Part shown: positions 55,025 through 64,000 of the stretch, one piece after another | How positions within the stretch are numbered: position 1 is the first letter of the stretch | Layout: each line of letters starts with the position of its first letter | From: Ciona intestinalis | Lineage: Eukaryota > Chordata > Ascidiacea > Phlebobranchia > Cionidae | Length of the DNA: 64,000 nucleotides | Direction of reading: 5' to 3' | Assembly: GCF_000224145.3 (NCBI RefSeq) | Contig: NW_004190376.2 | Span: forward strand, 180,474-244,473 | Program-made: the position numbers and the translations under genes | Notes under the pieces: model-generated | Databases searched by the model: none | What the model was told of the DNA's origin: nothing | The model's input: only the letters and a program-made list of their open reading frames with translations

Positions 55025-57951
55025 ATGCCACCAATGATGTTTCCGCCATCAAACCCAGGACCCGGACCCGAACTTGGAGACGAACATATTCCTTACGACA
55101 TTTTAAAGTAAGACCTTTTTTATTATTGCTTATTGGTTATAACATGGGTGTCTTCTTATACATCAGACACACATGGTGTATTCAAACACCTCATGCTCAC
55201 TATTTATTTATAACGTGGCTATCGCTTCACCGTGGATAACTCAACAAAAAGCATCAAAATAATTTCCACTCATGTTCAAACCAATCCGCTGACTAAACCA
55301 CATACCCCTACAATAATCCATTATTTAAACCCTATACCCCCACAGCAACAATGGTCCGATGTTGGTTTTCATTTTCTTGGTCCTCGTGATGATGTGCTGC
55401 CTCTTGTTCTGTTGGTGCGTTGCTAAATGCTACATACTTGCCGCCCTGGACGAGTCAACTGTGCAAAACTACATCAATTATAAAAGGCTTGGCCGGTCTG
55501 TGATTTGGGCTGATGACGTCACGGATAGTGACGTCACGTCGCCCGCGGTAAGAGTGAGTAGTTTATAAACGCGTAGTATAAATAAGTTTGTGATTAGTTA
55601 TACAGCCTCATGCTCACCGTCGAGTTACACCATGTGTGTCTTCTTATACACTAGACATACATGGTGTATCCCGTGCATATATTAGGATGGGGGAAGATGG
55701 GACACCTTTACATTCTATTTTCCCGCCCCCTTTGGTAGTAAATGAAGAAAATTCAAGGAATTATAAAACTGTATACCCACGACTCCGACAGACCGTTGTT
55801 AATTGTTTAAAACTCGCTCAGGATATTTGGATATTGTGTGCTAAAGGTGTCCCATCTTCCCCCTCAGTACTATATTATGTTTACTGTCGAGTTATAACAC
55901 GAACTACATATAGGCTACGATGATAATATAAATATTGTATGAAGTCTCATTTAAAATTAACGTTTTTAACACTTTCAATTTGCGGAGTGTCACTTCGACT
56001 GCCAAGTTTAAATATTCATAAATACGACGATCATTACTTAAAGTGGGACCAGTGTGTGGTTAGATCGCCTCTAGATCAGAATATATGGGTTCGAGGCTTG
56101 ACGCGGCCCACCGTTGTTGGCGTTAGGATCAATACGCTTAACGACATATACTGTGACCCCTTGGGTTGTCAAAATCGTCGGCCATACATTAAATAACGTA
56201 AAATAGTAATAATCACCAATAAAGTTACATACATGATAACTCGTAAGCTGCTGGCAGCATGTATGAAACAGAACACCCATGTTATAACGACTGTCGTTTG
56301 CCCCGCTACGCAAAGATAAATAAGTTACTTCGATTCATCCATTTATCCAAAGTTCGTTTCTCTAATAGTTAACAGTAGTAACCTAAAAGTTTCCCACGAG
56401 GTTTAACTTGTTCAAACCAACCAATACAAACCAATCAATTTACTCAGCAACGCATTGGAGTTGTTGTAGGGCACGCTATTTGAATATTAGATGTTGAGTT
56501 CGAAGCTCGGCGCTGCCACCATTGTGGTCGTATCTGTCCTTGGGCATAAGTTAATTTTATTACGCTAACCCAGTGGTCACTTTGTTTAAATGATTAGGTA
56601 TGCCGAAAAACATCAAAACATCGTATTTTATTCAATTAACAACGATTTTTCGTATCGTGAGGATACGGTCATATAATTCTGTAATCATTATTGTTTCCTA
56701 CTAACTATAGGGCGATAAAACAGAATGAAAACATGGGCTCTCTTGTACAAATTACTTGAGGGGTTGGGACGGTTAAAAAGAGCATGATATCACATTCAAG
56801 CACCGTGTACACGGTTGATTGGCTTTTAAAATCGAAGTTCAATTTTAAAATGAACAAAACATGGCATTCACTTTCCGCACGATCGACAAGTAATCGTTTG
56901 GTATAAATCCGCCATGGTTGCCATGGTTACATTGATTGACGTATGGAACACGTCATCAATTAAAGTATGTCCCGCGTGGCTCAAAATTAATTAAATATTT
57001 TTTGTATCTATGGTAGTATAAGCCACCGGATTAAGGACACTTTGTAATGTGACGTGATCGAATATATTAAGGACCTTGTACGATACTTACAAAAATGTAC
57101 CGATTATTAAACGAGTGAATGAATAAAAGTCATTTACTTAATCTTCCAAGGACGACCTTGTTATAACTTGACAGTGAGCATGAGGTGTATAAATACACCT
57201 TGTGTGTCTGGTGTATAAGAAGACACCCATGTTATAACTCGACAGTGAGCATGAGGTGTATGAATACACCTTGTGTGTTTGGTGTATAAGAAGACACCCA
57301 TGTTATAAATCGACAGTGAGCATGAGGTGTATGAATACACCTTGTGGGTTTGGTGTATAAGAAGACACCCATGTTATAACTGGACAGTGAGCATGAGGTG
57401 TATGAATACACCATGTGGGTCTGGTGTATAAGAAGACACCCATGTTATAACTGGACAGTGAGCATGAGGTGTATGAATACACCATGTGTGTCTGGTGTAT
57501 AAGAAGACACCCATGTTATAACTTGACAGTGAGCATGAGGTGTATAAATACACCTTGTGTGTTTGGTGTATAAGAAGACACCCATGTTATAACTGGACAG
57601 TGAGCATGAGGTGTATGAATACACCATGTGGGTCTGGTGTATAAGAAGACACCCATGTTATAACTGGACAGTGAGCATGAGGTGTATGAATACACCATGT
57701 GGGTCTGGTGTATAAGAAGACACCCATGTTATAACTGGACAGTGAGCATGAGGTGTATGAATACACCATGTGTGTCTGGTGTATAAGAAGACACCCATGT
57801 TATAACTTGACAGTGAGCATGAGGTGTACGAGTACACCAGTATATAATTTAAAACATATTTCACAAGTTAAACAGTTATGTTTCTTCCCAGGAAAATTCT
57901 CACAAAATTCTCCCTTCGGTGAAAAACAAAGTTATGTTCACTCAGGTGTAG
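55025..57951 (+). CDS. Small single-pass membrane protein with PDZ-ligand-like C-terminus (unknown family)
   Basis: Three exons, 55025-55108, 55346-55547 and 57892-57951, join in phase to 114 residues. The N-terminus is Pro/Gly-rich (MPPMMFPPSNPGPGPELGDE, then HIPYDILNNNGP). One strongly hydrophobic segment (MLVFIFLVLVMMCCLLFCWC, about residues 33-52) is followed by KCYILAALDESTVQNYINYK, an acidic ADDVTDSDVTSPA stretch and a basic tail ending FTQV. The last three residues TQV fit a class I PDZ ligand. There is no signal peptide, so an N-out/C-in type III topology is inferred from the Lys after the helix. I do not recognise the family, and an upstream exon could exist. The second intron holds 71-bp array E. 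AATAAA at 58115-58120. Confidence 0.6.
55134..55215 (+). repeat. 71-bp minisatellite unit
   Basis: ATAACATGGGTGTCTTCTTA, CATCAGACACACATGGTGTA, TTCAAACACCTCATGCTCAC; inside intron 1 of the small membrane-protein gene. Confidence 0.75.
55605..55672 (+). repeat. 71-bp minisatellite unit
   Basis: CTCATGCTCACCGTCGAGTT, GTGTCTTCTTATACACTAGA and CATACATGGTGTAT, about 60 bases after the exon 2 donor. Confidence 0.7.
55681..55872 (+). mobile_element. 190-bp MITE copy
   Basis: ATTAGGATGGGGGAAGATGG to CTTCCCCCTCAGTACTA, immediately next to a 71-bp unit. Confidence 0.85.
56045..56335 (+). mobile_element. Composite tRNA-derived SINE
   Basis: GTGTGGTTAGATCGCCTCTA, GGGTTCGAGGCTTGACG (B-box-like), TTGGGTTGTCAAAATCGTCG, then the tail ACATACATGATAACTCGTAA and GTATGAAACAGAACACCC. 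Same order of parts as 43965-44250. Confidence 0.65.
56465..56590 (+). mobile_element. tRNA-derived SINE head and body
   Basis: GAGTTCGAAGCTCGGCGCTG, CCACCATTGTGGTCGTATCT and CCTTGGGCATAAG, then AACCCAGTGGTCACT; no tail. Confidence 0.6.
56600..56750 (-). mobile_element. Strongly degraded MITE body
   Basis: TCAATTAACAACGA, CGTGAGGATACGGTCATATA and GGGCGATAAAACAGAATGAA match the reverse-oriented body; both termini are gone. Confidence 0.5.
57159..57840 (-). repeat. 71-bp minisatellite, array E, about 9.6 units
   Basis: Units read ACAGTGAGCATGAGGTGTAT, GAATACACCATGTGTGTCTG and GTGTATAAGAAGACACCCAT at a strict 71-base period. It lies in intron 2 of the small membrane-protein gene and ends about 50 bases before exon 3. 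Confidence 0.9.
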
Positions 57952-58114
57952 CGGCCTGTGACGTCATTCGTGGGTGATTTACCTAAATCGAGAAAACCTC
58001 AAGAGGGATATTTTTCACAATTGTTTGTTTTTAATGCCATGTAACGTTTTGTAATTGTGACATCACTTAACTGTCTTTGTTACGCACATGTTAATTTTCT
58101 ATTTTATTCGTACA

Positions 58115-58120
58115 AATAAA
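58115..58120 (+). other. Polyadenylation signal of the small membrane-protein gene
   Basis: AATAAA 164 bases past the stop codon, the first canonical hexamer downstream. Confidence 0.55.
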
Positions 58121-58144
58121 ATTATGAAAACATTACAAAAGAGG

Positions 58145-58225
58145 GGTGTCAGTTCGAGGCTCGTTGCTGCCACCACTGTGGACGTGTGGGCGGCATTGCG
58201 CCAACCTAGCGGTCACTAAAAGTTT
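58145..58225 (+). mobile_element. tRNA-derived SINE fragment
   Basis: GTCAGTTCGAGGCTCGTTGC, CACCACTGTGGACGTGTGGG and AACCTAGCGGTCACT. Confidence 0.55.
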
Positions 58226-58254
58226 ATCCAAATTAGCAAATATACATGAAAAGG

Positions 58255-58360
58255 TCACTTTTTTACCCGTAAGCGGACATGAGGTGTATGAATACACCAT
58301 TTGTGTATAGAAAGTTATAACTCGACAATGAGCATGAGGTATATATTAGGCGCTATTGAT
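58255..58360 (+). repeat. Hybrid of SINE tail and 71-bp minisatellite unit
   Basis: The start ACCCGTAAGCGGACATGAGG is SINE-tail-like. The continuation TGAATACACCATTTGTGTAT and AACTCGACAATGAGCATGAG is minisatellite-like. Confidence 0.6.
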
Positions 58361-58699
58361 TTTTGCGGGAGAGGGCATTATAGTTGCAGTTACATATTCC
58401 CGCCGCGCGAGCATAAATGTTCAACAAAAATATCACATTTTTAAAAGGTTTCTATCGAATTTTTAAATTGCAACACTGGATAAATTGAAACTTTTTGATT
58501 GGATCAATTTTCCCGCCCAAATTTGAATTAAAACTTTTTCTTTTTACCTAAACCTTCAAGAATCAGAGATCACTTTAAGAATGTCGTTGTTGTGGTAGGT
58601 CAGGTTGATTTACGCTCTACAATGTAAATTGCAGCTGTAGTCAGTCTTATTAGAAATCAATTACTGTAATACTGGCTTTTAAGGTAGCTTTTATATTTT

Positions 58700-58884
58700 A
58701 TAGCAGGGTGGGGTAAGACGAGAAGCATTTAGCACATATTATCCAAATATCCTGATCGTATTTTAAACAGTTAACAACGGACTATAGGAGTCGTGAGGAT
58801 ACGGTTTCATAATTCTTTGAAAGTTCTTTGTTTACTACCAAATGGGACAAGAAAAATGAAAAGGTGTCTTATCTTCCCCCACCA
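58700..58884 (-). mobile_element. 190-bp MITE copy
   Basis: TAGCAGGGTGGGGTAAGACG, GCATTTAGCACATATTATCC, ending ATCTTCCCCCACC. Confidence 0.8.
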
Positions 58885-59124
58885 ACGTCGTCTGTACTAA
58901 CTTTGCCCCCACCTACTTTAATAACTGACCATTTCGGGCTCTTACAGTTTTACAGCGCATGGCTCCGAACTAAGCATAAAGTTTGATTGCTTGAAGTTGG
59001 TGCAAGCATCAGTAGACGTTCTAATTATTCAAGCTGTCAATATTGGCTGTCTGTCAAAGGTTGGTGCTTTGATTGATGTAACTTATTTATCATTTTATGC
59101 AACGGCGACAACTGTCATTATTAC

Positions 59125-59290
59125 ACAGGTGTTCTGTGTTATACACCTCATGCCAGCTCATGCAACTTATTTATCATTGCATGGTCAGCATAGGCTGTCG
59201 TTAGGACACATGTGTTCTGTTTCATACACCTCGTGCGCGCTTACTACTTGTAAATTACCAACTTTTGTACGTGTCGCTCTCCTGGCAATA
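59125..59290 (-). mobile_element. SINE-tail repeats, reverse, two units
   Basis: ACAGGTGTTCTGTGTTATAC and ACATGTGTTCTGTTTCATAC each open a unit, followed by CACCTCRTGC and ACTTATTTAT. Confidence 0.55.
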
Positions 59291-59334
59291 TATATAACCT
59301 ATTAGTGACTACTCGGTTAGATCAATTGCCGATA

Positions 59335-59440
59335 ATCGTCCTGCCTAAAGACACTAACGCCCAAAATTGTGGCGGTGCCGAGCGTCGAACCGACAACCTT
59401 TTGGGCGGATACAGGCGCTATTTAACCACTGTATCACGGC
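59335..59440 (-). mobile_element. tRNA-derived SINE head, reverse
   Basis: The minus strand reads GAGCCGTGATACAGTGGTTA, AATAGCGCC and GTCGGTTCGACGCTCGGC, giving A- and B-box-like parts. No complete cloverleaf is evident. Confidence 0.6.
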
Positions 59441-59765
59441 TCTCTGAACCGTAATTAGTGAATTAATTTATAGTGGCGTCGCGTTTTTCTATAAATTGTG
59501 AATAAGATTTATAAGTCGCCGGCACAAAATTACAGCTGCACACAATTCGCATTCGTGGTAAATCGTAAGCGGTGATATAAATTCTATAAAATGGAACTCC
59601 TGTGTTATAGCTTCTAACATATCCAAGTAAGTGCGCTAATTAATGAGGCGAGAAAGAGTGAATCGTTATGTCTTCGTTTTCCTAATATGGCATGGTATAA
59701 ATAAAGCTTCTTAAAATGCGTTTTATAAATATATATATTAACAAACTGTACAAATTTTACTCGGC

Positions 59766-59848
59766 ATAGACCGTTGTTTATTGTTTAAAACACGAAGGGA
59801 TATTCCGATATTGTGTGCTAAAGGTGTCCCATCTTACCCCACAAACTA
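59766..59848 (+). mobile_element. MITE right-half fragment
   Basis: CATAGACCGTTGTTTATTGT, ATTGTGTGCTAAAGGTGTCC and CATCTTACCCCAC; the left half is missing. Confidence 0.65.
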
Positions 59849-60086
59849 GACATATCTCCAGTGTGCCGTGTCCCACCCTACAATAATATTCAGTTTATGA
59901 TATGGTTGCGATAGAAATATAATATTCAAATAATTAGTTAATAGTTTTAAACAATTTCAAGTGTAGAGAATGTTAATTGTATTGCCGCGCCTATGTAACC
60001 TGTAATTGATATTAATCCAGCAATTTAGTCTCATTTAATTAGGCCCAATTTCTAAGAGATATCTTGGCTAGAATATCTTTAGAGTA

Positions 60087-60209
60087 AATGAATGAAATTT
60101 ATTTCGTCTTTTCGGTCACGATAACGAAGAACGGAAGAGTTTACAAAAGCGAAAACACGGGTAGTAACGGTAAAACAACAGTTGTTAAAACACGCTTATT
60201 GATAAAACA
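60087..60209 (+). repeat. 123-bp dispersed repeat, copy 2
   Basis: AATGAATGAAATTTATTTCG to CTTATTGATAAAACA, near-identical to 6110-6229 and in the same orientation. Confidence 0.65.
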
Positions 60210-60502
60210 TAAGGTAATATGATAGCATATATAGTGCTTCTGTTTCCTTACATTTATTTAAATATATAAACACTACCTGGTATGGTAGTCGTGAGAATAT
60301 TTAAATATTTTAAACAATTTGTTTTAAAATGTTTTTGTAAAGATATGTTTGTTTACATGTGACGTCATAATGTCTGTGGAGATTTGAATTTTAGAATATT
60401 TTGAAACAGGCGCTTTATAAATGCCTTGAGGTTCGCGTTTTTTTCAATGTTTTTGTCATTATTATTGTAGTATACTTTGTAAGTGTAATTTAATACCTGA
60501 TG

Positions 60503-60688
60503 TAGTAGGGTGGGGTAAAATGGGACACGTTTTTATTATCTTTTCTCGGCTCATTTTGGTAGTAAACAAAGAATATTTACAGAATTATTTAACCGCAGCC
60601 TTGCGACTTTGTTAATTGTAAAAAACACAATTTCGAGTCATAAAATTTGGATGCTATAACGGAATCCCATCTTTCCCTACAGAACTAT
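60503..60688 (+). mobile_element. 190-bp MITE copy with worn right end
   Basis: TAGTAGGGTGGGGTAAAATG, a typical body, ending CCCATCTTTCCCTACAGAAC. Confidence 0.8.
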
Positions 60689-61373
60689 AAGTCTCGTTTC
60701 TCTTTGCTGTTTTAATTATTCCGAATTTCGTTACAACATTCAATAACTAAAATTCAGGTTGAGTTATTTATACACCAGGTGCCTTTTTGATTCAAATTAA
60801 GCGTAACGTCCACGCTAAAGCATAGCCGCCACCTCCGAAACATAGATGAGCAATTTTCTAATAACTCCCAGCCCGCAGGCCGGAGCAACCGTGGTGTGAT
60901 TGCGCGTGTTTAGATTTTATTTATTTGATAGATTTTTCAGAGAAACCCTGCATGCCCTTGGTCAGTTATCGTTTGTAAGCTGACAGGTTTATATTGCAAT
61001 TCTAGCTATGTGTTAAAATGCAGGGTTTCCAGGGGAAGTGAAGCATCTTAATCCTTATAGTTGGAAGTTTATTGAACGATTACAAAATCTTCGCAATTCG
61101 TAGATGCATAAATTTATTAAGTTAAATCAAAAGTGGATGACAAGTTTAATGTTAAATGAAAATAGATTTTTAAAGACAATTTTAAGCCACAGTTAGTTTT
61201 TAGATAAAAGTTTGATTGATTAAAATTCAGGTTGAATTATGTTGAACATTTAGTGGAAAATTATAAGGCTGCAAATAAGAATAGAGATTGGTAAAAAAAA
61301 TCGTACAGTTTTCGAAAAAAATAAAAGTATTACTAAAAAAGGCATTTTGTAATTCTATTTATTCAGGTTTAAA

Positions 61374-64000
61374 ATGCAGAATAAATTATTTAAGTTTTGT
61401 TTGTTCTTCGCGACGTTTATTTGTTTGTCTTATTTGCGTTTAAACTTAACAAACACAAACAGTTTGTTTTATATTCAATTTAAAAGAACTAGCGCGATAT
61501 TTGAAAGTCAGAGAAATGAAAATTGTTCTTTGAGGTAAATATATTTATAGTAAGGTGTGGGAAGATGAGAACATATTTTTATTCTATTTTTTCGTCCTAT
61601 TAAAGAATTATAAAACCGTTTCCAACGATCGCCTAGGACTGTTGTTAATTGTTTAAAACACGATCAGAATATTTGAATATTATGTACTAAAGGTGTCCCA
61701 TCTTACCCCGCCCTACTATGTTCATATTAACACGTAATGCATATAAGGTGGGAGAAGATGATTGATTATGACTGTCAAATATTCTTCACCAGGCGGCGAA
61801 AGATAGCTTGGCCCCCCTGGCCATCTTTATTCTTCATTCAATGTCCGGGCCACGAGGCATATAATACAAAAAAAAATGTTTTTAACTACAGGCGTTGTGA
61901 TTGTGGGACAGTTTTGTCAGTTAATAAATGTTACTTGTCTCGCATGACCGGGTAACACAGTCGAAATAACACTATTTTAATTTTGTTGCATACACCTCGT
62001 ACCCACTTACAAGTTACCACGTACGTAACCTATTTATCCGCGCATGGCGGAACAACAACAGTTGTTATAACACGGGTGTTTTGTTTTATACACCTCGTGC
62101 CCACTTACAAGTTACCACGTATATAACTTATTACCTCGCATGATGGGGTAACAGCAGTCGTTATAACACGAGTGTTCTGTTTCATACACCTCGTGCTCGC
62201 TTATGTTATAAAACAACTGCCGTTGCCCCGCTATGCAACTTATTTATCCGCGCATAGCGGGGCAACGGCAGTTGTTTCATAACACGGTTTTTAAACTCTT
62301 TTTTTCACACACCCGCTGATATCGCAGGAACAGATCACTTATCTTGGTATGGAGAGGGCCATGGGGTAAGATGGATCAGGGGTGGACAGAGGGCGACACC
62401 GTGGGGAAGTGCATGGTTACTTACAATAGAAATCGTATAAAAGAGGCTGCAGCTGTATTGTTTCATCACACTGCACTTGATGACGAAACTATGCCATGGA
62501 AACATTACAGGTGATGATGGTTTTAGTAAAATATATTACTACGGGGTAAGATGGGACATCTTTAGCCCATAATATCTAAATATCCTGATCGTGTTTTAAA
62601 CAATTAACGGCGGCCTATATGGAGTCGTGAGGATATAGTTTTAGAATTCTATGAATGTTCTTTTTTTACTACCAAATAGAACGAAAAATAGAATGTAAAA
62701 GTGTCCCATCTCCCCCCACCCTACTATAGAACGTTTTCGCTTCTCCATTTTTAAGAATCTCCATTTACTTTGAAAGTTGTTTCAAAATTAAACGCAGAAT
62801 GTAGAATCCATGGTTTTGTTGACAGAACACCAGCTCAGAGTTTACGAGTTCGAGCCTCACCGTTGCCACTGTTATAGGCGTGTGTGTTCTGGGGACACAT
62901 TTATTCCATCGGTGGTCTCATGCGGGTTGTTTAAATTGTCAGAGATACAAAAATCTGAGACTTTCCAATAAAGTAATTTCCACTTAGTCACATGAATAAG
63001 TTACTTAAACCAACAATATACTGAACAATATTTATTCAGGGACGAAGATCAATTGTTCACCTTTATGACGATGGAATCCCCTTCCAATATCATACACGGG
63101 GAATCCCGGAACCTGAGAAAGTTCGACGACAGTTTCATCAACATTACTATGACGCACAGACGGGATTCTGACGTGTTCACCCCATACGTCACGCCTGATG
63201 ACGTCACGAGTATGTATAGCAGAGGGAAAGACTACGTTGATGACCTCATATCCAAGAAAAAGAAAGTAGCGGTGAGTGCGTGACGTCATAATACGTTTTA
63301 AAACGTCATAATTAAACAATATAGTATGGTGGGGGAAGATGGGACATCTTTTCATTGTATTTTCCCGAACCATTTGGTAGTAAACAAAGAACATTCACAG
63401 AATTAGAAACCGTATCCTCACGACTCCTTTAGACAGTTGTTAATTGTTTAAAACACGATCAGGATATTTGGTTATTATGTGCTAAAGGTGTCCCATCTTA
63501 CCCCGCAGTATTATATAGGATATGATATATATTATTTAATGAGGTATTCCTCAACTTATGGTTCCCGGCTAAAAATTGGCCTCCTTTAAATTAGTTAGGT
63601 CAACGGATCATGAAATTTTTTGTTGTAATTGTAAAAGTTAAATTATCGACAACAGTTTTTTCTCCATGTTACAAAATTGTTGAGAAGTTTAGTTTCTAAA
63701 ATCGACAGAAACTTCGCTGTTACTTCATTTAAAATTGGGGTCTGGCGCAAATATTTGGGAAACATTGGCCTTTTTGATGACTTTGTATATTGCTAACACG
63801 ACGTTTAATGTTCAACAGTTATGGGTCGTGAGCAACTGTAAAAAAATCCGCGGGTCGCGACTTCGAATGGATTACGTCACAAAGATGGTAGAAGCTGGAC
63901 TTCCGGTCGACAGATTCGGGCATTGTTTTAAAAATAAAAAAGAATTTTCCAGATTTTCAGAAAAGCAACTACAATCGTACAAGTTCTATATGTCATTCGA
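61374..64000 (+). CDS. Alpha-1,3-fucosyltransferase (GT10), type II Golgi protein, 3' end cut by the window
   Basis: Transfers fucose from GDP-fucose to GlcNAc-type acceptors in the Golgi lumen. Exons: 61374-61534, 61793-61951, 62328-62510, 63040-63271 and 63819 to the edge, all in phase (about 305 residues visible). Exon 1 encodes a short cytosolic end and signal anchor (MQNKLFKFCLFFATFICLSY). The catalytic part shows WRGPWGKMDQGW, AAAVLFHHTAL, FMTMESPSNI, NITMTHRRDSDVFTPY, LWVVSNC, PVDRFGHC and YKFYMSFE, the last being the start of the conserved GT10 donor-site motif. A pyrimidine-rich acceptor (TTCTATTTATTCAG) ends 7 bases before the ATG, suggesting a 5' UTR intron or spliced-leader addition. 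Exact subfamily (FUT3-7 or FUT9-like) is not assigned. Confidence 0.93.
61548..61718 (+). mobile_element. 190-bp MITE copy right after fucosyltransferase exon 1
   Basis: TAGTAAGGTGTGGGAAGATG to TTACCCCGCCCTACTA; it begins 13 bases past the exon 1 donor and fills most of intron 1. Confidence 0.8.
61985..62203 (-). mobile_element. SINE-tail repeats in tandem, reverse
   Basis: Units with ACACCTCGTRCCCACTTACA and AGTTACCACGTAYRTAAC recur about every 110-125 bases, in fucosyltransferase intron 2. Confidence 0.65.
62204..62284. repeat. 33-bp inverted repeat (hairpin), 15-base loop
   Basis: The arms 62204-62236 and 62252-62284 pair with a single mismatch; the core is GCCGTTGCCCCGCTATGC. It ends 43 bases before exon 3 of the fucosyltransferase and arises from two SINE tails head to head. 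Confidence 0.85.
62537..62727 (-). mobile_element. 190-bp MITE copy
   Basis: TACTACGGGGTAAGATGGGA, CATCTTTAGCCCATAATATC, ending CCCCCCACCCTACTA; in fucosyltransferase intron 3, 26 bases past the exon 3 donor. Confidence 0.8.
62815..62950 (+). mobile_element. tRNA-derived SINE fragment
   Basis: GAGTTTACGAGTTCGAGCCT (B-box-like), CACCGTTGCCACTGTTATAG and TCGGTGGTCTCATGCGGGTT. Confidence 0.5.
63322..63512 (+). mobile_element. 190-bp MITE copy
   Basis: TAGTATGGTGGGGGAAGATG to CATCTTACCCCGCAGTA; in fucosyltransferase intron 4, about 50 bases past the exon 4 donor. Confidence 0.85.

Larger units (their letters stand above)
57952..61373. other. Spacer between the small membrane-protein gene and the fucosyltransferase
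   Basis: No exon recognised. It holds SINE pieces (58145-58225, 59125-59290, 59335-59440), a hybrid SINE-tail/minisatellite unit (58255-58360), MITE copies (58700-58884, 59766-59848, 60503-60688) and the second copy of a 123-bp repeat (60087-60209). Confidence 0.6.

Noticed and set aside
58991..59305. 104-residue open frame in the 59-kb spacer
   Set aside because: Most of it is reverse SINE-tail sequence; no splice partners or domain.
59335..59440. Candidate tRNA gene on the minus strand
   Set aside because: A- and B-box-like parts are present, but a full acceptor stem and cloverleaf are not; related heads recur with a common non-tRNA body, so these are SINEs.
63032..63394. 120-residue minus-strand open frame
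   Set aside because: Antisense shadow of fucosyltransferase exon 4 and the adjacent MITE.

Overview
The window is animal nuclear DNA, most likely from a tunicate of the genus Ciona. It is AT-rich and carries split genes with short exons and GT-AG introns. The same few short repeat families are scattered through introns and spacers. A near-exact match to the Ciona spliced-leader sequence (recalled from the literature) also occurs. There are three runs of N (23246-23370, 25001-25423, 51116-51240) and one single N at 36575, so this is a draft assembly. No bacterial operons, CRISPR arrays or viral genes were seen.

Layout. (1) 886-18758, plus: a 17-exon SLC13-type sodium/carboxylate or sulfate cotransporter, read end to end in frame (709 residues). 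(2) 18759-22773: repeat-filled spacer between convergent genes. (3) 22774-28202, minus: PAF1, the RNA polymerase II-associated factor; ten exons are visible and most of one more lies in an assembly gap. (4) 29280-29624, plus: DNAJC19/TIM14, intronless coding region, head-to-head with PAF1. (5) 30165-43539, plus: NADPH-cytochrome P450 reductase (POR), 14 exons, 673 residues, in frame throughout. (6) 44985-51454, plus: an adhesion-type receptor with signal peptide, two C-type-lectin-like domains, a Thr-rich stalk, a GAIN/GPS region and a partial seven-helix domain. It has an apparent one-base frameshift, and no sequence for late TM3 to TM6 is visible. (7) 55025-57951, plus: a small single-pass membrane protein (114 residues) ending in a class I PDZ-ligand-like tail. 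(8) 61374 to the window end, plus: a type II membrane alpha-1,3-fucosyltransferase (GT10), truncated by the window edge.

The genes do not form one pathway. POR and the cotransporter are metabolic, PAF1 is transcriptional, DNAJC19 serves mitochondrial import, and the last three are membrane or Golgi proteins.

Much of the non-coding DNA is repeat. A roughly 190-bp terminal-inverted-repeat element occurs about 27 times, mostly after 40 kb. A 71-bp minisatellite forms five arrays, four of them ending close to a 3' splice site. A 97-bp minisatellite fills one SLC13 intron. tRNA-derived SINE pieces are common. Three non-autonomous elements have exact 8-bp target duplications. The octamer TGACGTCA is strongly over-represented and clusters at the 3' ends of genes. 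I saw no clearly new multi-gene system. The most interesting single locus is the lectin-type adhesion receptor.
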